64,000 bases of DNA, from contig NZ_WSEN01000004.1 in assembly GCF_009758255.1 (NCBI RefSeq), forward strand, positions 467,886 through 531,885. Direction: 5' to 3'. Of the stretch, positions 8,346 through 15,424 are shown piece by piece. The notes under the pieces are model-generated. The model did not search any database and was not told where the DNA came from. It saw only the letters and a list, made by a program, of their open reading frames with translations. The DNA comes from Microbacterium sp. MAH-37. Its GTDB lineage: Bacteria > Actinomycetota > Actinomycetes > Actinomycetales > Microbacteriaceae. The position numbers and the translations under genes were made by a program. The first letter of the stretch is position 1. Every line of letters starts with the position of its first letter.

Positions 8346-8376
8346 TTGACATTGACGTAGCGTCAACTTCTACCGT
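8346..8376 (+). promoter_or_regulatory. MerR-type promoter/operator of the tipA-like gene
   Basis: TTGACA (8346-8351) and TACCGT (8371-8376) are separated by 19 bases, the unusually long spacer of MerR-activated promoters. The spacer carries the perfect inverted repeat TTGACGTAGCGTCAA (8352-8366). This is the hallmark of autoregulation by a MerR family activator, here the downstream gene. Confidence 0.8.
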
Positions 8377-8402
8377 GGAGATATCGACAGAAGGAGGACG
8401 CC

Positions 8403-9161
8403 ATGGACTGGTCCATCCAGGAGATCGCCCGGCTCGCGGGCACCACCAGCAGAACACTGCGTCACTACGACGACATCGGTCTGCTGAAGCCCACGCGCGT
8501 GGCATCCAACGGCTATCGCCACTACGACGACGCCGCCCTGGTCAGGCTGCAGCGCATCCTGCTGCTGCGTGAGCTCGGGCTCGGGCTGCCGCAGGTGGCC
8601 GAGGTCATCGAGCGCGAGAAGTCCGAGGCATCCGCCCTCGAGACGCACCTCGCGCTGCTACGGCAGGAGCAGGAGCGCCTCGCCCGGCAGATCGCCTCCG
8701 TCGAGAACACCATCAACACATTGAACGAAGGAGGAACCCTCATGGCAGAGAACATGTTCGACGGGTTCGATCACACGCAGTACAAGGACGAGGTCGAGGA
8801 GCGCTGGGGCAAGAAGGCCTACGCGGACTCGGACCGCTGGTGGCGCGGCATGACCGACGCCGAGCGGGCCGACTGGCAGAAGCTGGTGTCCGACCTCGGT
8901 AGGGACTGGATCGCCGCCGCCGAGAGCGGCATCGACCCGGCATCCGACGAGGCGCAGGCGCTCGCGCGCCGTCACGTCGAGTGGCTGACCGGTGTGCCCG
9001 GCACGCCGGCGGCAGCACCCGGCGGAGACGTCAAGGGCTACGTGATCGGCCTCGGGGAGATGTACGTCGCCGACCCGCGCTTCGGCGCGAACTACGGCGG
9101 CACCCAGGGGGCGGAGTTCGTCCGCGACGCCCTGCGCGTCTACGCGGACGCGAATCTGTAA
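8403..9161 (+). CDS. TipA-like MerR family regulator with TipAS ligand-binding domain
   Basis: A 252-residue regulator. Residues 1-70 form the MerR winged helix (SIQEIARLAGTTSRTLRHYD, GYRHYDDAALVRLQRILLLR); 75-110 a coiled-coil linker; 114-252 a TipAS domain that in Streptomyces TipAL captures thiopeptide and other multidrug ligands. A strong internal Shine-Dalgarno, GAAGGAGG (8728-8735), precedes an in-frame ATG at 8742 (residue 114, MAENMFDGF), so a free TipAS-like short form is probably also made. The MerR-type promoter lies just upstream. It probably autoactivates on ligand binding; target genes other than itself are not obvious. Confidence 0.9.
   Translation: MDWSIQEIARLAGTTSRTLRHYDDIGLLKPTRVASNGYRHYDDAALVRLQRILLLRELGLGLPQVAEVIEREKSEASALETHLALLRQEQERLARQIASVENTINTLNEGGTLMAENMFDGFDHTQYKDEVEERWGKKAYADSDRWWRGMTDAERADWQKLVSDLGRDWIAAAESGIDPASDEAQALARRHVEWLTGVPGTPAAAPGGDVKGYVIGLGEMYVADPRFGANYGGTQGAEFVRDALRVYADANL
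8728..8744 (+). promoter_or_regulatory. Internal ribosome binding site and start for the short TipAS-like form
   Basis: GAAGGAGG, 6 bases before the ATG at 8742, is among the best Shine-Dalgarno sequences in the window and lies inside the coding region, exactly at the boundary between the coiled coil and the TipAS domain. In Streptomyces lividans tipA the same arrangement yields TipAL and TipAS from one mRNA. Confidence 0.75.
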
Positions 9162-9222
9162 GTGCGAGCGCCCCGCTCACGTCGCGGTTCGTCCCGTTGT
9201 GCGCGGCATCCATCCGCTCACG

Positions 9223-9269
9223 TCGCCGTTCGTCCCGGTATCCACGTCGGATACCGGGACGAACGGCGA
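9223..9269. repeat. Perfect 21-bp inverted repeat downstream of the tipA-like gene
   Basis: Arms 9223-9243 and 9249-9269 pair without mismatch around the 5-base loop ACGTC; the arm contains CGTTCGTCCCGGTATCC. A related half-element, CGTCGCGGTTCGTCCCG, occurs at 9180-9196. It lies between two convergent genes and can terminate from either side. Confidence 0.75.
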
Positions 9270-9300
9270 TCCGAACGCTGCGGTGACCGATGGGCCGACG

Positions 9301-10146
9301 CTACATCCCGAGCCTGATCGCGACGATACCCAGCGCCGCGGCGACCGTGGCGGTGATGCCCACCGCGCCCGGCTTCTCCTTGAACACCAGCAGGCCGATC
9401 AGTCCGGCGGCGACCACCCCGGTCTCGCGCAGCGCCGACACCAGCGCGAGCGGCGCGACCGACTGCGCCCAGATGACGATGGTGTACGCGGCGAGCGACA
9501 GCACTCCGCCGATCGCGCCGACCGGTGCGTGCCGGCGGAGACCCGCCACGTGCGCACGACGGTCGCGGGACAGCAGCAGGCAGCACAGCGGAACGGTGAT
9601 CCCCTGCAGGAAGAACAGCCACGCGGCGTAGCTCAGCGGAGCGCCGGAGGCCCGCACGCCCAGGCCGTCCACGAACGAGTACGCCGTCACGCAGGCGCCG
9701 ACGGCCACCGCGAGCAGCAGACCACGGCGCGGCGTGCGCTGCCGCCGCGCGAAGGCCAGCGCGAACAGGGCGCCGATCACGATGGCGACCCCGCCGAACT
9801 GCAGAGTGGTGAGGTGCTCGCTGAGCAGCGTCACGGCAAGAACGGTCACGCCGAGCACCGCGAGCCCGCGGGTGAGCGGATAGGCCACGCCGAAGTCGCT
9901 GTGCGCGTAGGCGGCGGTGAGCAGGATCAGGTAGGCGGTCTGCAGCACGGCGGACACGGCCAGAGCCGGCCAGGATGCGGCATCCGGGAGCGGCAGCGAC
10001 AGACATCCGATGCCGCCGACCACGAGATAGACGAGTCCGATCAGGGACGAGCAGACCAGCCGATCGGGGATGGCCTTCGCGATCGCGTTCCAACTGCCGT
10101 GCATCACCGCCGAGCCGAGCACGGCGAGGAGGACGACGGAGCTCAT
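9301..10146 (-). CDS. DMT/EamA family permease (phosphonate-associated type?)
   Basis: A 281-residue integral membrane protein with ten predicted helices, beginning MSSVVLLAVLGSAVMHGSWN and ending in an EamA-type second half (LRETGVVAAGLIGLLVFKEK, then TVAAALGIVAIRLG). The ATG at 10146 overlaps the stop of the upstream hydrolase gene as ATGA, so the two are co-translated. The N-terminal SAVMHGSWNAIAK motif resembles the DMT subgroup found in phosphonate utilisation operons. The transported compound is unknown; export or uptake of an organophosphorus or organic acid substrate is an inference from context. Confidence 0.85.
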   Translation of the reverse strand: MSSVVLLAVLGSAVMHGSWNAIAKAIPDRLVCSSLIGLVYLVVGGIGCLSLPLPDAASWPALAVSAVLQTAYLILLTAAYAHSDFGVAYPLTRGLAVLGVTVLAVTLLSEHLTTLQFGGVAIVIGALFALAFARRQRTPRRGLLLAVAVGACVTAYSFVDGLGVRASGAPLSYAAWLFFLQGITVPLCCLLLSRDRRAHVAGLRRHAPVGAIGGVLSLAAYTIVIWAQSVAPLALVSALRETGVVAAGLIGLLVFKEKPGAVGITATVAAALGIVAIRLGM

Positions 10147-10994
10147 GAGCTGAACGGGTGCCCTGGCAGGTCGTCGTCGGCGGGCAGCCCCAGCGCCGAC
10201 AGCACGTGCGGCAGCACGTCGGCGTGATCGACCGTCGGCTGCGCCCCGGGGCGGATGCCGGGACCCGCGGCCGCGATCCAGGCCAGACGCTCCTCGTCGC
10301 TGTCGCCGCCATGGTGGCCGGCGTCCCGGTGGCCGTGGTCGGTGAGAACGATGACGGTCCAGTCCTCGTCGCCGCGCATCGGGCGGGCGTCGATCGCTGC
10401 GCGCAGCACGCCGAGCTGCTCGTCGCAGCCCTCGATCGCCGCGCGGTAGCGGTCGGTGACCCCTTCGGTGTGCCCGACCATGTCGGGCAGCAGCTCGTAG
10501 ACGAAGACCGCGGTGTGGTCGTGGGCGAGCAGCTCGCGGGCGACGCGCGAGGTCACCGCGTCGTCCATCGCGGCGATCAGATCCAGGTCGTCCGTGTTCT
10601 CGACCCCCGCGGGTATCGGCGGGCGATAGCCGCCCCCGTGGAACAGCGGGCCGCCGGAGACCTCTTCGACGAGCGGCGCCCAGCTTCCGGCCGCGAAGGT
10701 CGTCGCGCCGGGCCGAGCCGCGCGCACGCGGCGGAGCACATCGGGATGCCGGTCGAACGCGTTCCGGCGGAAGTCGTTGTCGTGCACGCCGTGCCGGTCG
10801 CGGTACACACCGGTCGCCATGGTCGACCAGACGGGACCGGAGATCGTCGGGTTCGCGTCGTGGACCCGCACCGTGGCGAGGAACCCCTCGGCGGCGAGAG
10901 CGTCCAGGTGCGGGGTGCGGACCGAACGGAGCACGTCGTCGCGGACGCCGTCCCACCCCACGATGAGCACGTGCTGCGTGCGCGCTGCCGACAT
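10143..10994 (-). CDS. Alkaline phosphatase superfamily hydrolase (nucleotide pyrophosphatase/phosphonoacetate-hydrolase type)
   Basis: A 283-residue cytoplasmic enzyme. Metal-binding and nucleophile motifs of the superfamily are visible: GWDGVRDD (Asp15), NPTISGPVWSTMATG (Thr50 as nucleophile), then MVGHTEG and TDHGHRDAGHHGG toward the C-terminus. No signal peptide. It resembles type I phosphodiesterases and phosphonoacetate hydrolases. It forms an operon with the overlapping DMT permease and is divergent from a LysR gene, which suggests a substrate-inducible catabolic unit. The exact substrate is not determined by sequence. Confidence 0.85.
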   Translation of the reverse strand: MSAARTQHVLIVGWDGVRDDVLRSVRTPHLDALAAEGFLATVRVHDANPTISGPVWSTMATGVYRDRHGVHDNDFRRNAFDRHPDVLRRVRAARPGATTFAAGSWAPLVEEVSGGPLFHGGGYRPPIPAGVENTDDLDLIAAMDDAVTSRVARELLAHDHTAVFVYELLPDMVGHTEGVTDRYRAAIEGCDEQLGVLRAAIDARPMRGDEDWTVIVLTDHGHRDAGHHGGDSDEERLAWIAAAGPGIRPGAQPTVDHADVLPHVLSALGLPADDDLPGHPFSS

Positions 10995-11059
10995 GTCGTT
11001 CCCTTCGTCGTCGTCCCTCCACGCTAGGACCGGACGCGGCGGCACTTTCGCAAGGAGGG

Positions 11060-11073
11060 TTATGTGAACATAA
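11060..11073. promoter_or_regulatory. Putative LysR binding site in the divergent promoter
   Basis: TTATGT-GA-ACATAA is a perfect inverted repeat, AT-rich against the background, with the shape of a LysR-type box, lying 10 bases before the LysR start at 11083 and 66 bases before the divergent hydrolase start. Confidence 0.55.
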
Positions 11074-11082
11074 GGTGAATTT

Positions 11083-11934
11083 ATGACTCTCGCGCAGCTC
11101 CGCGTGTTCGAGGCCGTGGTGGCCGAGGGCGGGTTCGCCGCAGCCGCCCGTGCCCTCGGGGTCAGCCAGCCGGCGGTGTCCGCCCAGCTCGCCGCGCTGG
11201 AGAAGGCGCGCGGCCTGCGGCTCATCGATCGCGGCACCGGGGCACCGACGCCCGAGGGGGCCGCACTCCACGAGATCACGCGCCCGCTGTTCGCGCTCGC
11301 CGACCGCGCCGAGCAGCACCTCGCGCAGGCCGAGCGCCTCGGCGGCGAGCCCCTTCGCATCGCCGCCGACTCCCCGGGACACCTCATGCCCCTGCTCGCA
11401 CGGATGCGTGCGCAGCATCCGGATCTGCGGTTCGTGGTTACCGGAGGGAACGCCTCCGAGGCGCTCGACGCCGTGCGCTCGGGGAGCGTGGAGATCGCGA
11501 TCGCCGCCGAGGTTCCCGAAGATCGAACTTTGCACCGCGTGGTCCTGCGCAGGCAGGATCTCGTCGCGGTGGTGCGCACCGATCACCCGAGGGCGGGTGA
11601 CAAGACGCTGCGCCTGGCCGAGCTCGCCGGCGAGCCACTGATCGGCCGGGAGCAGGGCAGCGTGACACGCTCCGCTCTGGAGCGCGCGGCGGCGGATGCC
11701 GGTGTTCCGCTGCGCTACGCGATGATCGCCGACACCCGCGAGGCGGTGCTCGTCGCCGCAGCCGCCGGGCTGGGGGTGGGGATCGTCGCCGAGGACGAGA
11801 TGCTCGATGACCCGCGCCTCGTGATGCTCGACCTCAGCGCACCGGAGATCCCCGTCACCGAGTATCTGGTCTGCCGTGCGGGCTTCGAGGACACGGCCGC
11901 CTGGGGCGCGCTGATGGCCGCACGGCCCGCCTGA
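11083..11934 (+). CDS. LysR family transcriptional regulator
   Basis: A 283-residue LTTR. The N-terminal helix-turn-helix is MTLAQLRVFEAVVAEGGFAA, then ARALGVSQPAVSAQLAALEK. The remainder is a periplasmic-binding-like effector domain (LRIAADSPGHLMPLLARM, DLVAVVRTDHP, AAAAGLGVGIVAEDEM). Divergent orientation from the hydrolase-permease pair indicates that it controls them. The N-terminus and gene context recall regulators of aminoethylphosphonate catabolism, but that remains a resemblance only. Confidence 0.92.
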   Translation: MTLAQLRVFEAVVAEGGFAAAARALGVSQPAVSAQLAALEKARGLRLIDRGTGAPTPEGAALHEITRPLFALADRAEQHLAQAERLGGEPLRIAADSPGHLMPLLARMRAQHPDLRFVVTGGNASEALDAVRSGSVEIAIAAEVPEDRTLHRVVLRRQDLVAVVRTDHPRAGDKTLRLAELAGEPLIGREQGSVTRSALERAAADAGVPLRYAMIADTREAVLVAAAAGLGVGIVAEDEMLDDPRLVMLDLSAPEIPVTEYLVCRAGFEDTAAWGALMAARPA

Positions 11935-11952
11935 TCGAGACATCCCCGGATC

Positions 11953-12007
11953 CAGGTCGCGAAATTCGTCGGAAAGACACCGCCGGAGCGACGAATTCTG
12001 CGACCTG
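11953..12007. repeat. CAGGTCGCA-type palindrome, copy 1
   Basis: CAGGTCGC and GAAATTCGTCG on the left mirror CGACGAATTC and TGCGACCTG on the right. The related copies are at about 30.3 and 30.4 kb. A decayed half copy (GACGGATCCTGCGACGG) follows at about 12031-12047. It sits between the convergent LysR and LacI genes. Confidence 0.75.
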
Positions 12008-12092
12008 AGCGGAGGGAGGGCCGCCGGAACGACGGATCCTGCGACGGGAACGATGGCCTGGCAGGAGCCGGGCGGGGCCGCGAGCGTGCGGC

Positions 12093-13178
12093 TCAGCGCA
12101 CCGGCGGAGCGGCGACCGAGTCGCGGTGCACCAGGTACGTGCCGAGGATGAGGTCGTCCTCCGGGGTGCGCGCGAAGGCATCGTGCTCGGACAGGGCCGC
12201 GCGCAGTGCTTCGCGGCCCATCTGCTCGAGCGGCACGTGCACTGTGGTGAGCTTCGGAGACAGGTCGACGGCGAGCGGGGTGTCGTCGTAGGCCACCACG
12301 GACATGTCCTGCGGGATGCGCACGCCGGCGTCCCGCAGTCCGTCGTAGACGCCCGCGGCGATCGTGTCGTTCACCGCGAAGATCGCCGTCACGTCAGGGG
12401 CGTCGTGGAGCAGCGCCTGCGTCGTGGCGTGACCGGCCGCGCGACCGAATCCCTCGGTGCGGATGATGGTCTCGTCGATCTCGATGCCACGTGAGTCGAG
12501 CGCGCGCAGATAGCCGTCCAGGCGTCGTGAGATCGACGGGATCTCGCGCTCGCCGCCGAGGAAGGCGATGCGGCGGTGCCCCTTCGCGATGAGGTGCTCG
12601 GTGACTGCGAAGGCACCGCCCTCGTTGTCGTAGGCGACCGATCGGGTTGGCGAGGGGATCGTGAGCGCCGGATGGGCGCACAGCACGAGGCGGCTGCCCA
12701 TCGCCTCGAGCGATTCGGCGCGCTGCACCAGCTGGCGCTGGTACGGCAGGTCGACGCGCGTGCCGCTGACCAGGATGACGGCGTCGACTCGGCGCTCCTG
12801 CATGAGATCGATCAGGGTCATCTCCTGGCCAGGGCGGGACCCGGTGGTCGCGATGATCGCGAGCCGCCCGGACGCCTGCGCCGCCTGCTCCAGACCGCGG
12901 ACCATGTATCCGAAGAAGGGGTCGACCAATTCGGGCACGATGATGCCGATCGTGCGCGTATCCGAGCGAGCGAGCGCTCTCGCGTTGGCGTTGGCGGCGT
13001 AGCCGAGCTTGGACACTGCCCGCAGCACGCGATCGCGGGTGCCCGCCGCGACCGGGTAGTTGGCATTCAGCACGCGCGACACGGTCGCTGTCGAGACGGA
13101 TGCCAGCTCGGCGACATCACTGATCGTCGCGGGTCGCCGCGTCGCCGGGCGAGACACGTGGTCAGAAGTCGAAGACAC
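12093..13178 (-). CDS. LacI family transcriptional regulator of the adjacent glycan locus
   Basis: A 361-residue protein. Residues 17-38, ATISDVAELASVSTATVSRV, are the LacI helix-turn-helix and hinge start; the rest is a periplasmic-binding-protein-like sugar sensor (IGIIVPELVDPFFGYMVRGL, GHRRIAFLGGEREIPSISRR, FAVNDTIAAGVYDGL). It lies 20 bases downstream of the 2-hydroxyacid dehydrogenase gene in the same direction, so it is probably in its operon. Two AGTAAGCGATTACT-like palindromes in the divergent promoter are the likely targets. The effector should be a product of the glycan imported by the neighbouring transporter. Confidence 0.92.
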   Translation of the reverse strand: MSSTSDHVSRPATRRPATISDVAELASVSTATVSRVLNANYPVAAGTRDRVLRAVSKLGYAANANARALARSDTRTIGIIVPELVDPFFGYMVRGLEQAAQASGRLAIIATTGSRPGQEMTLIDLMQERRVDAVILVSGTRVDLPYQRQLVQRAESLEAMGSRLVLCAHPALTIPSPTRSVAYDNEGGAFAVTEHLIAKGHRRIAFLGGEREIPSISRRLDGYLRALDSRGIEIDETIIRTEGFGRAAGHATTQALLHDAPDVTAIFAVNDTIAAGVYDGLRDAGVRIPQDMSVVAYDDTPLAVDLSPKLTTVHVPLEQMGREALRAALSEHDAFARTPEDDLILGTYLVHRDSVAAPPVR

Positions 13179-13198
13179 GATCCCCCATCCGTGGCCGG

Positions 13199-14206
13199 TC
13201 AGGCCATGATCGCGAAGTCGGCCGGGCGCACTTCATGGTCGAAGGTACCATCTGCCGCAAACCGGCTGACCTCGGCGACGGCGAGTTCTCCGAGGCGCGC
13301 GATCTCGTTGCCCAGAGCGCCGGCGATGTGCGGGGTGATCACGACGTTCGGCAGACCGTAGAGCGGTGAATCCGCGGGCAGCGGCTCCGGGTGGACGACG
13401 TCGAGGTAGGCGTCCAGGCGGCCGGACAGCAACTCGGCGGTCAGGGCCGGGGTGTCGATGAGTGCCCCGCGGGCGGTGTTCACGATGACGGTTCCGTCGC
13501 GCATCAGCGACAGCTCCTCGGCGCCGATCATGCCGACGGTCTCGTCGGTCAGTGGCGCGTGCACGCTCACGACGTCGCTGCGCTGGCACAGTTCGGGGAG
13601 TTCGACGAGCTCGGCACCGAGTTCAGCCGCGCGCTCGGGCGTGATGAACGGGTCGCTGAGCAGGACGTGGGCGTCGAGCGTGCGCAGCATCCGGAGCATC
13701 TCCCGGCCGACGCGCGAGGCGCCGATCACCCCGATCACGACCCTGTAGGTGCCGAGCGTGGGCATCGTGCGCGCGTCACGGGAGCCCTTGGTCTCGCGCA
13801 ACTGCGCCACGAAGCGGCTCGCCCGCTTGAGGCCGAAGACAGTGCTGGCCAGCGCGAACTCGGCGACGGGAATGGCATTGGCACTCGCGCAGCTGCTCAC
13901 CCGGATGCCGAGGTCGAACACCGCCGGGTCGAGGAACAGGCGGACGGTGCCTGCGGCGTGCACGATCGCACGCAGGCCCGGAGCCTTGTCGAGGATGCTC
14001 GGGTCGACGCGCGGGGTGCCCCAGCCGGTGATGAGGATCTCGGTGTCGGCCAGCACGCGGAGAGCGCGAGGGGAGTCGAGGTCGGAGAGCGGTTCGGCGT
14101 CCACGATGTGCGCGATCCGGCCCAGTTCGGCGAGGGCCGCGGGCGGGAAGGCAGCGGCATGGGACTCGTCGTCCAATGCGAACGCCACACGGGGAAGCCA
14201 GCTCAT
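13199..14206 (-). CDS. D-isomer-specific 2-hydroxyacid dehydrogenase
   Basis: A 335-residue NAD(P)-dependent oxidoreductase. The cofactor loop is VIGVIGASRVGREML (GASRVG at 162-167, a variant of GxGxxG). The catalytic triad is recognisable: Arg246 in VNTARGALID, Glu274 in VHPEPLP, His293 in TPHIAGALGNE. It is the first gene of the minus-strand unit with lacI and shares the operator-containing promoter with the transport operon, so it probably oxidises or reduces a sugar-derived hydroxyacid from this pathway rather than phosphoglycerate. Confidence 0.88.
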   Translation of the reverse strand: MSWLPRVAFALDDESHAAAFPPAALAELGRIAHIVDAEPLSDLDSPRALRVLADTEILITGWGTPRVDPSILDKAPGLRAIVHAAGTVRLFLDPAVFDLGIRVSSCASANAIPVAEFALASTVFGLKRASRFVAQLRETKGSRDARTMPTLGTYRVVIGVIGASRVGREMLRMLRTLDAHVLLSDPFITPERAAELGAELVELPELCQRSDVVSVHAPLTDETVGMIGAEELSLMRDGTVIVNTARGALIDTPALTAELLSGRLDAYLDVVHPEPLPADSPLYGLPNVVITPHIAGALGNEIARLGELAVAEVSRFAADGTFDHEVRPADFAIMA

Positions 14207-14231
14207 TCGTTCTCTCCATCGAATCGAAAGC

Positions 14232-14245
14232 AGTAAGCGATTACT
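14232..14245. promoter_or_regulatory. LacI-type operator O1
   Basis: AGTAAGCGATTACT is a near-perfect palindrome (GTAA-GC-G-ATTAC) with a central CG, the architecture of LacI-family operators. It lies 26 bases upstream of the dehydrogenase start. Its reverse complement matches operator O2 across AATCGCTTACT. Confidence 0.75.
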
Positions 14246-14318
14246 ATCACGTTACTCCATTGGTACGCCAGTCGCCTGGCGAAGATCTCAGTCAGTTACT
14301 GGAACATCGGATCTCTCG

Positions 14319-14367
14319 TTGACAGTTCCGAGGGTGTTGGGTTACGTTCTGTAGAAATCGCTTACTA
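14319..14367 (+). promoter_or_regulatory. Promoter of the sugar ABC operon with LacI-type operator O2
   Basis: TTGACA (14319-14324) and TTACGT (14342-14347) are separated by 17 bases. TAGAAATCGCTTACTA (14352-14367) follows immediately, covering the expected transcription start, a classic repressor position. It matches O1 in inverted orientation over AATCGCTTACT. Confidence 0.78.
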
Positions 14368-14407
14368 GCGACAGATCATCCCTCACCAGAGACGTTCGGA
14401 GGATGCG

Positions 14408-15424
14408 GTGACCTCAGCACCCGTCACGAGCCGGCCCCAAGCGGCCGAGCCCGAGCCGCCGCGCAAGAACACCCGGAAGGCGTCTCGCACAGACCCTTAC
14501 GGCCCGCGGAAGCTGTCATTCGGCGCCCGGTTCCGCCGTGACCGGATGATGCTCCTGCTGATCCTGCCCGGCTTCCTGTACTTCGTCGTGTTCCACTGGC
14601 TGCCGATCCCGGGCAACATCATCGCCTTCGAGGACTACCAGCCCTACCTGGGCTTCATCGACAGCGTCTGGGTCGGCTTGGACAACTTCGTCGCGGCGTT
14701 CTCCGATCAGGCGTTCTGGTTCGCGCTGCGCAACACTCTCGTGATCACGCTGATGCAGCTGATCCTGTTCTTCCCGGTGCCGATCGCGCTGGCGCTGCTG
14801 CTGAACAGCATCATGTCGCCAGGACTGAAGAAGTTCGTGCAGAGCGTCATCTACCTGCCGCACTTCCTCGGCTGGGTCATCATCATCTCGATCTTCACTC
14901 AGATCCTCGGTCCGACCGGCGTGATCCCGAACCTGTTCGAGTCGCTCGGGCTGCCGAGCATCAGCCCGATGACCAATCCCGACACCTTCCCGCTGCTGGT
15001 CACCGTCCAGACGATCTGGAAGGACGCCGGCTGGGGCACGATCATGTTCCTCGCGGCCCTGGCCAGCATCGACGACGACCTGTACGAGGCGGCAGCGATC
15101 GATGGGGCGGGGCCCTGGCGCCGCACCTGGGCGGTGACGATCCCGGGCATCATGCCGATCATCATCCTGCTGCTGATCCTCAACCTCGGATCCGCGCTCT
15201 CGGTCGGCTTCGAGCAGATCATCCTGCAGCGCAACAACGTCGGCGCCGAGGCCGGCGAGGTGCTCGACACCTACGTGTACTACCACGGCATCGTCGACGG
15301 GCAATGGGGCACAGCCGCCGCCGTCGGCCTCGTGAAGGGCGTCGTCGGACTGTTCCTGGTGCTCGGCGCCAACAAGCTCGCACACGTGTTCGGACAGGAT
15401 GGGGTGTACTCCCGTGAGCGTTGA
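14408..15424 (+). CDS. ABC transporter permease, LplB/YteP type
   Basis: A 338-residue membrane protein from a GTG start. After a 45-residue polar leader come six predicted helices; the first is MMLLLILPGFLYFVVFHWLP. The EAA loop contacting the ATPase is LYEAAAIDGAGPWRRTWAVT. The sequence follows the LplB/YteP group that imports oligosaccharides such as rhamnogalacturonan or other complex glycans. It is the first gene of the operon, overlapping the next permease. No dedicated ATPase gene is present, so a shared MsmX-type ATPase encoded elsewhere is expected. Confidence 0.92.
   Translation: MTSAPVTSRPQAAEPEPPRKNTRKASRTDPYGPRKLSFGARFRRDRMMLLLILPGFLYFVVFHWLPIPGNIIAFEDYQPYLGFIDSVWVGLDNFVAAFSDQAFWFALRNTLVITLMQLILFFPVPIALALLLNSIMSPGLKKFVQSVIYLPHFLGWVIIISIFTQILGPTGVIPNLFESLGLPSISPMTNPDTFPLLVTVQTIWKDAGWGTIMFLAALASIDDDLYEAAAIDGAGPWRRTWAVTIPGIMPIIILLLILNLGSALSVGFEQIILQRNNVGAEAGEVLDTYVYYHGIVDGQWGTAAAVGLVKGVVGLFLVLGANKLAHVFGQDGVYSRER

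Noticed and set aside
5294..8572. Long open frame on the plus strand opposite glgP
   Set aside because: It is antisense to a clear glycogen phosphorylase, has His/Arg/Asp-rich low-quality sequence without any motif, and extends through two further genes. It is a high-GC shadow frame.
9301..11943. 880-codon minus-strand frame that could suggest one fused protein over the permease and hydrolase region
   Set aside because: Only its last third is real (the DMT permease). The remainder is antisense to LysR or out of frame with the hydrolase, and an ATGA-coupled start defines the permease.
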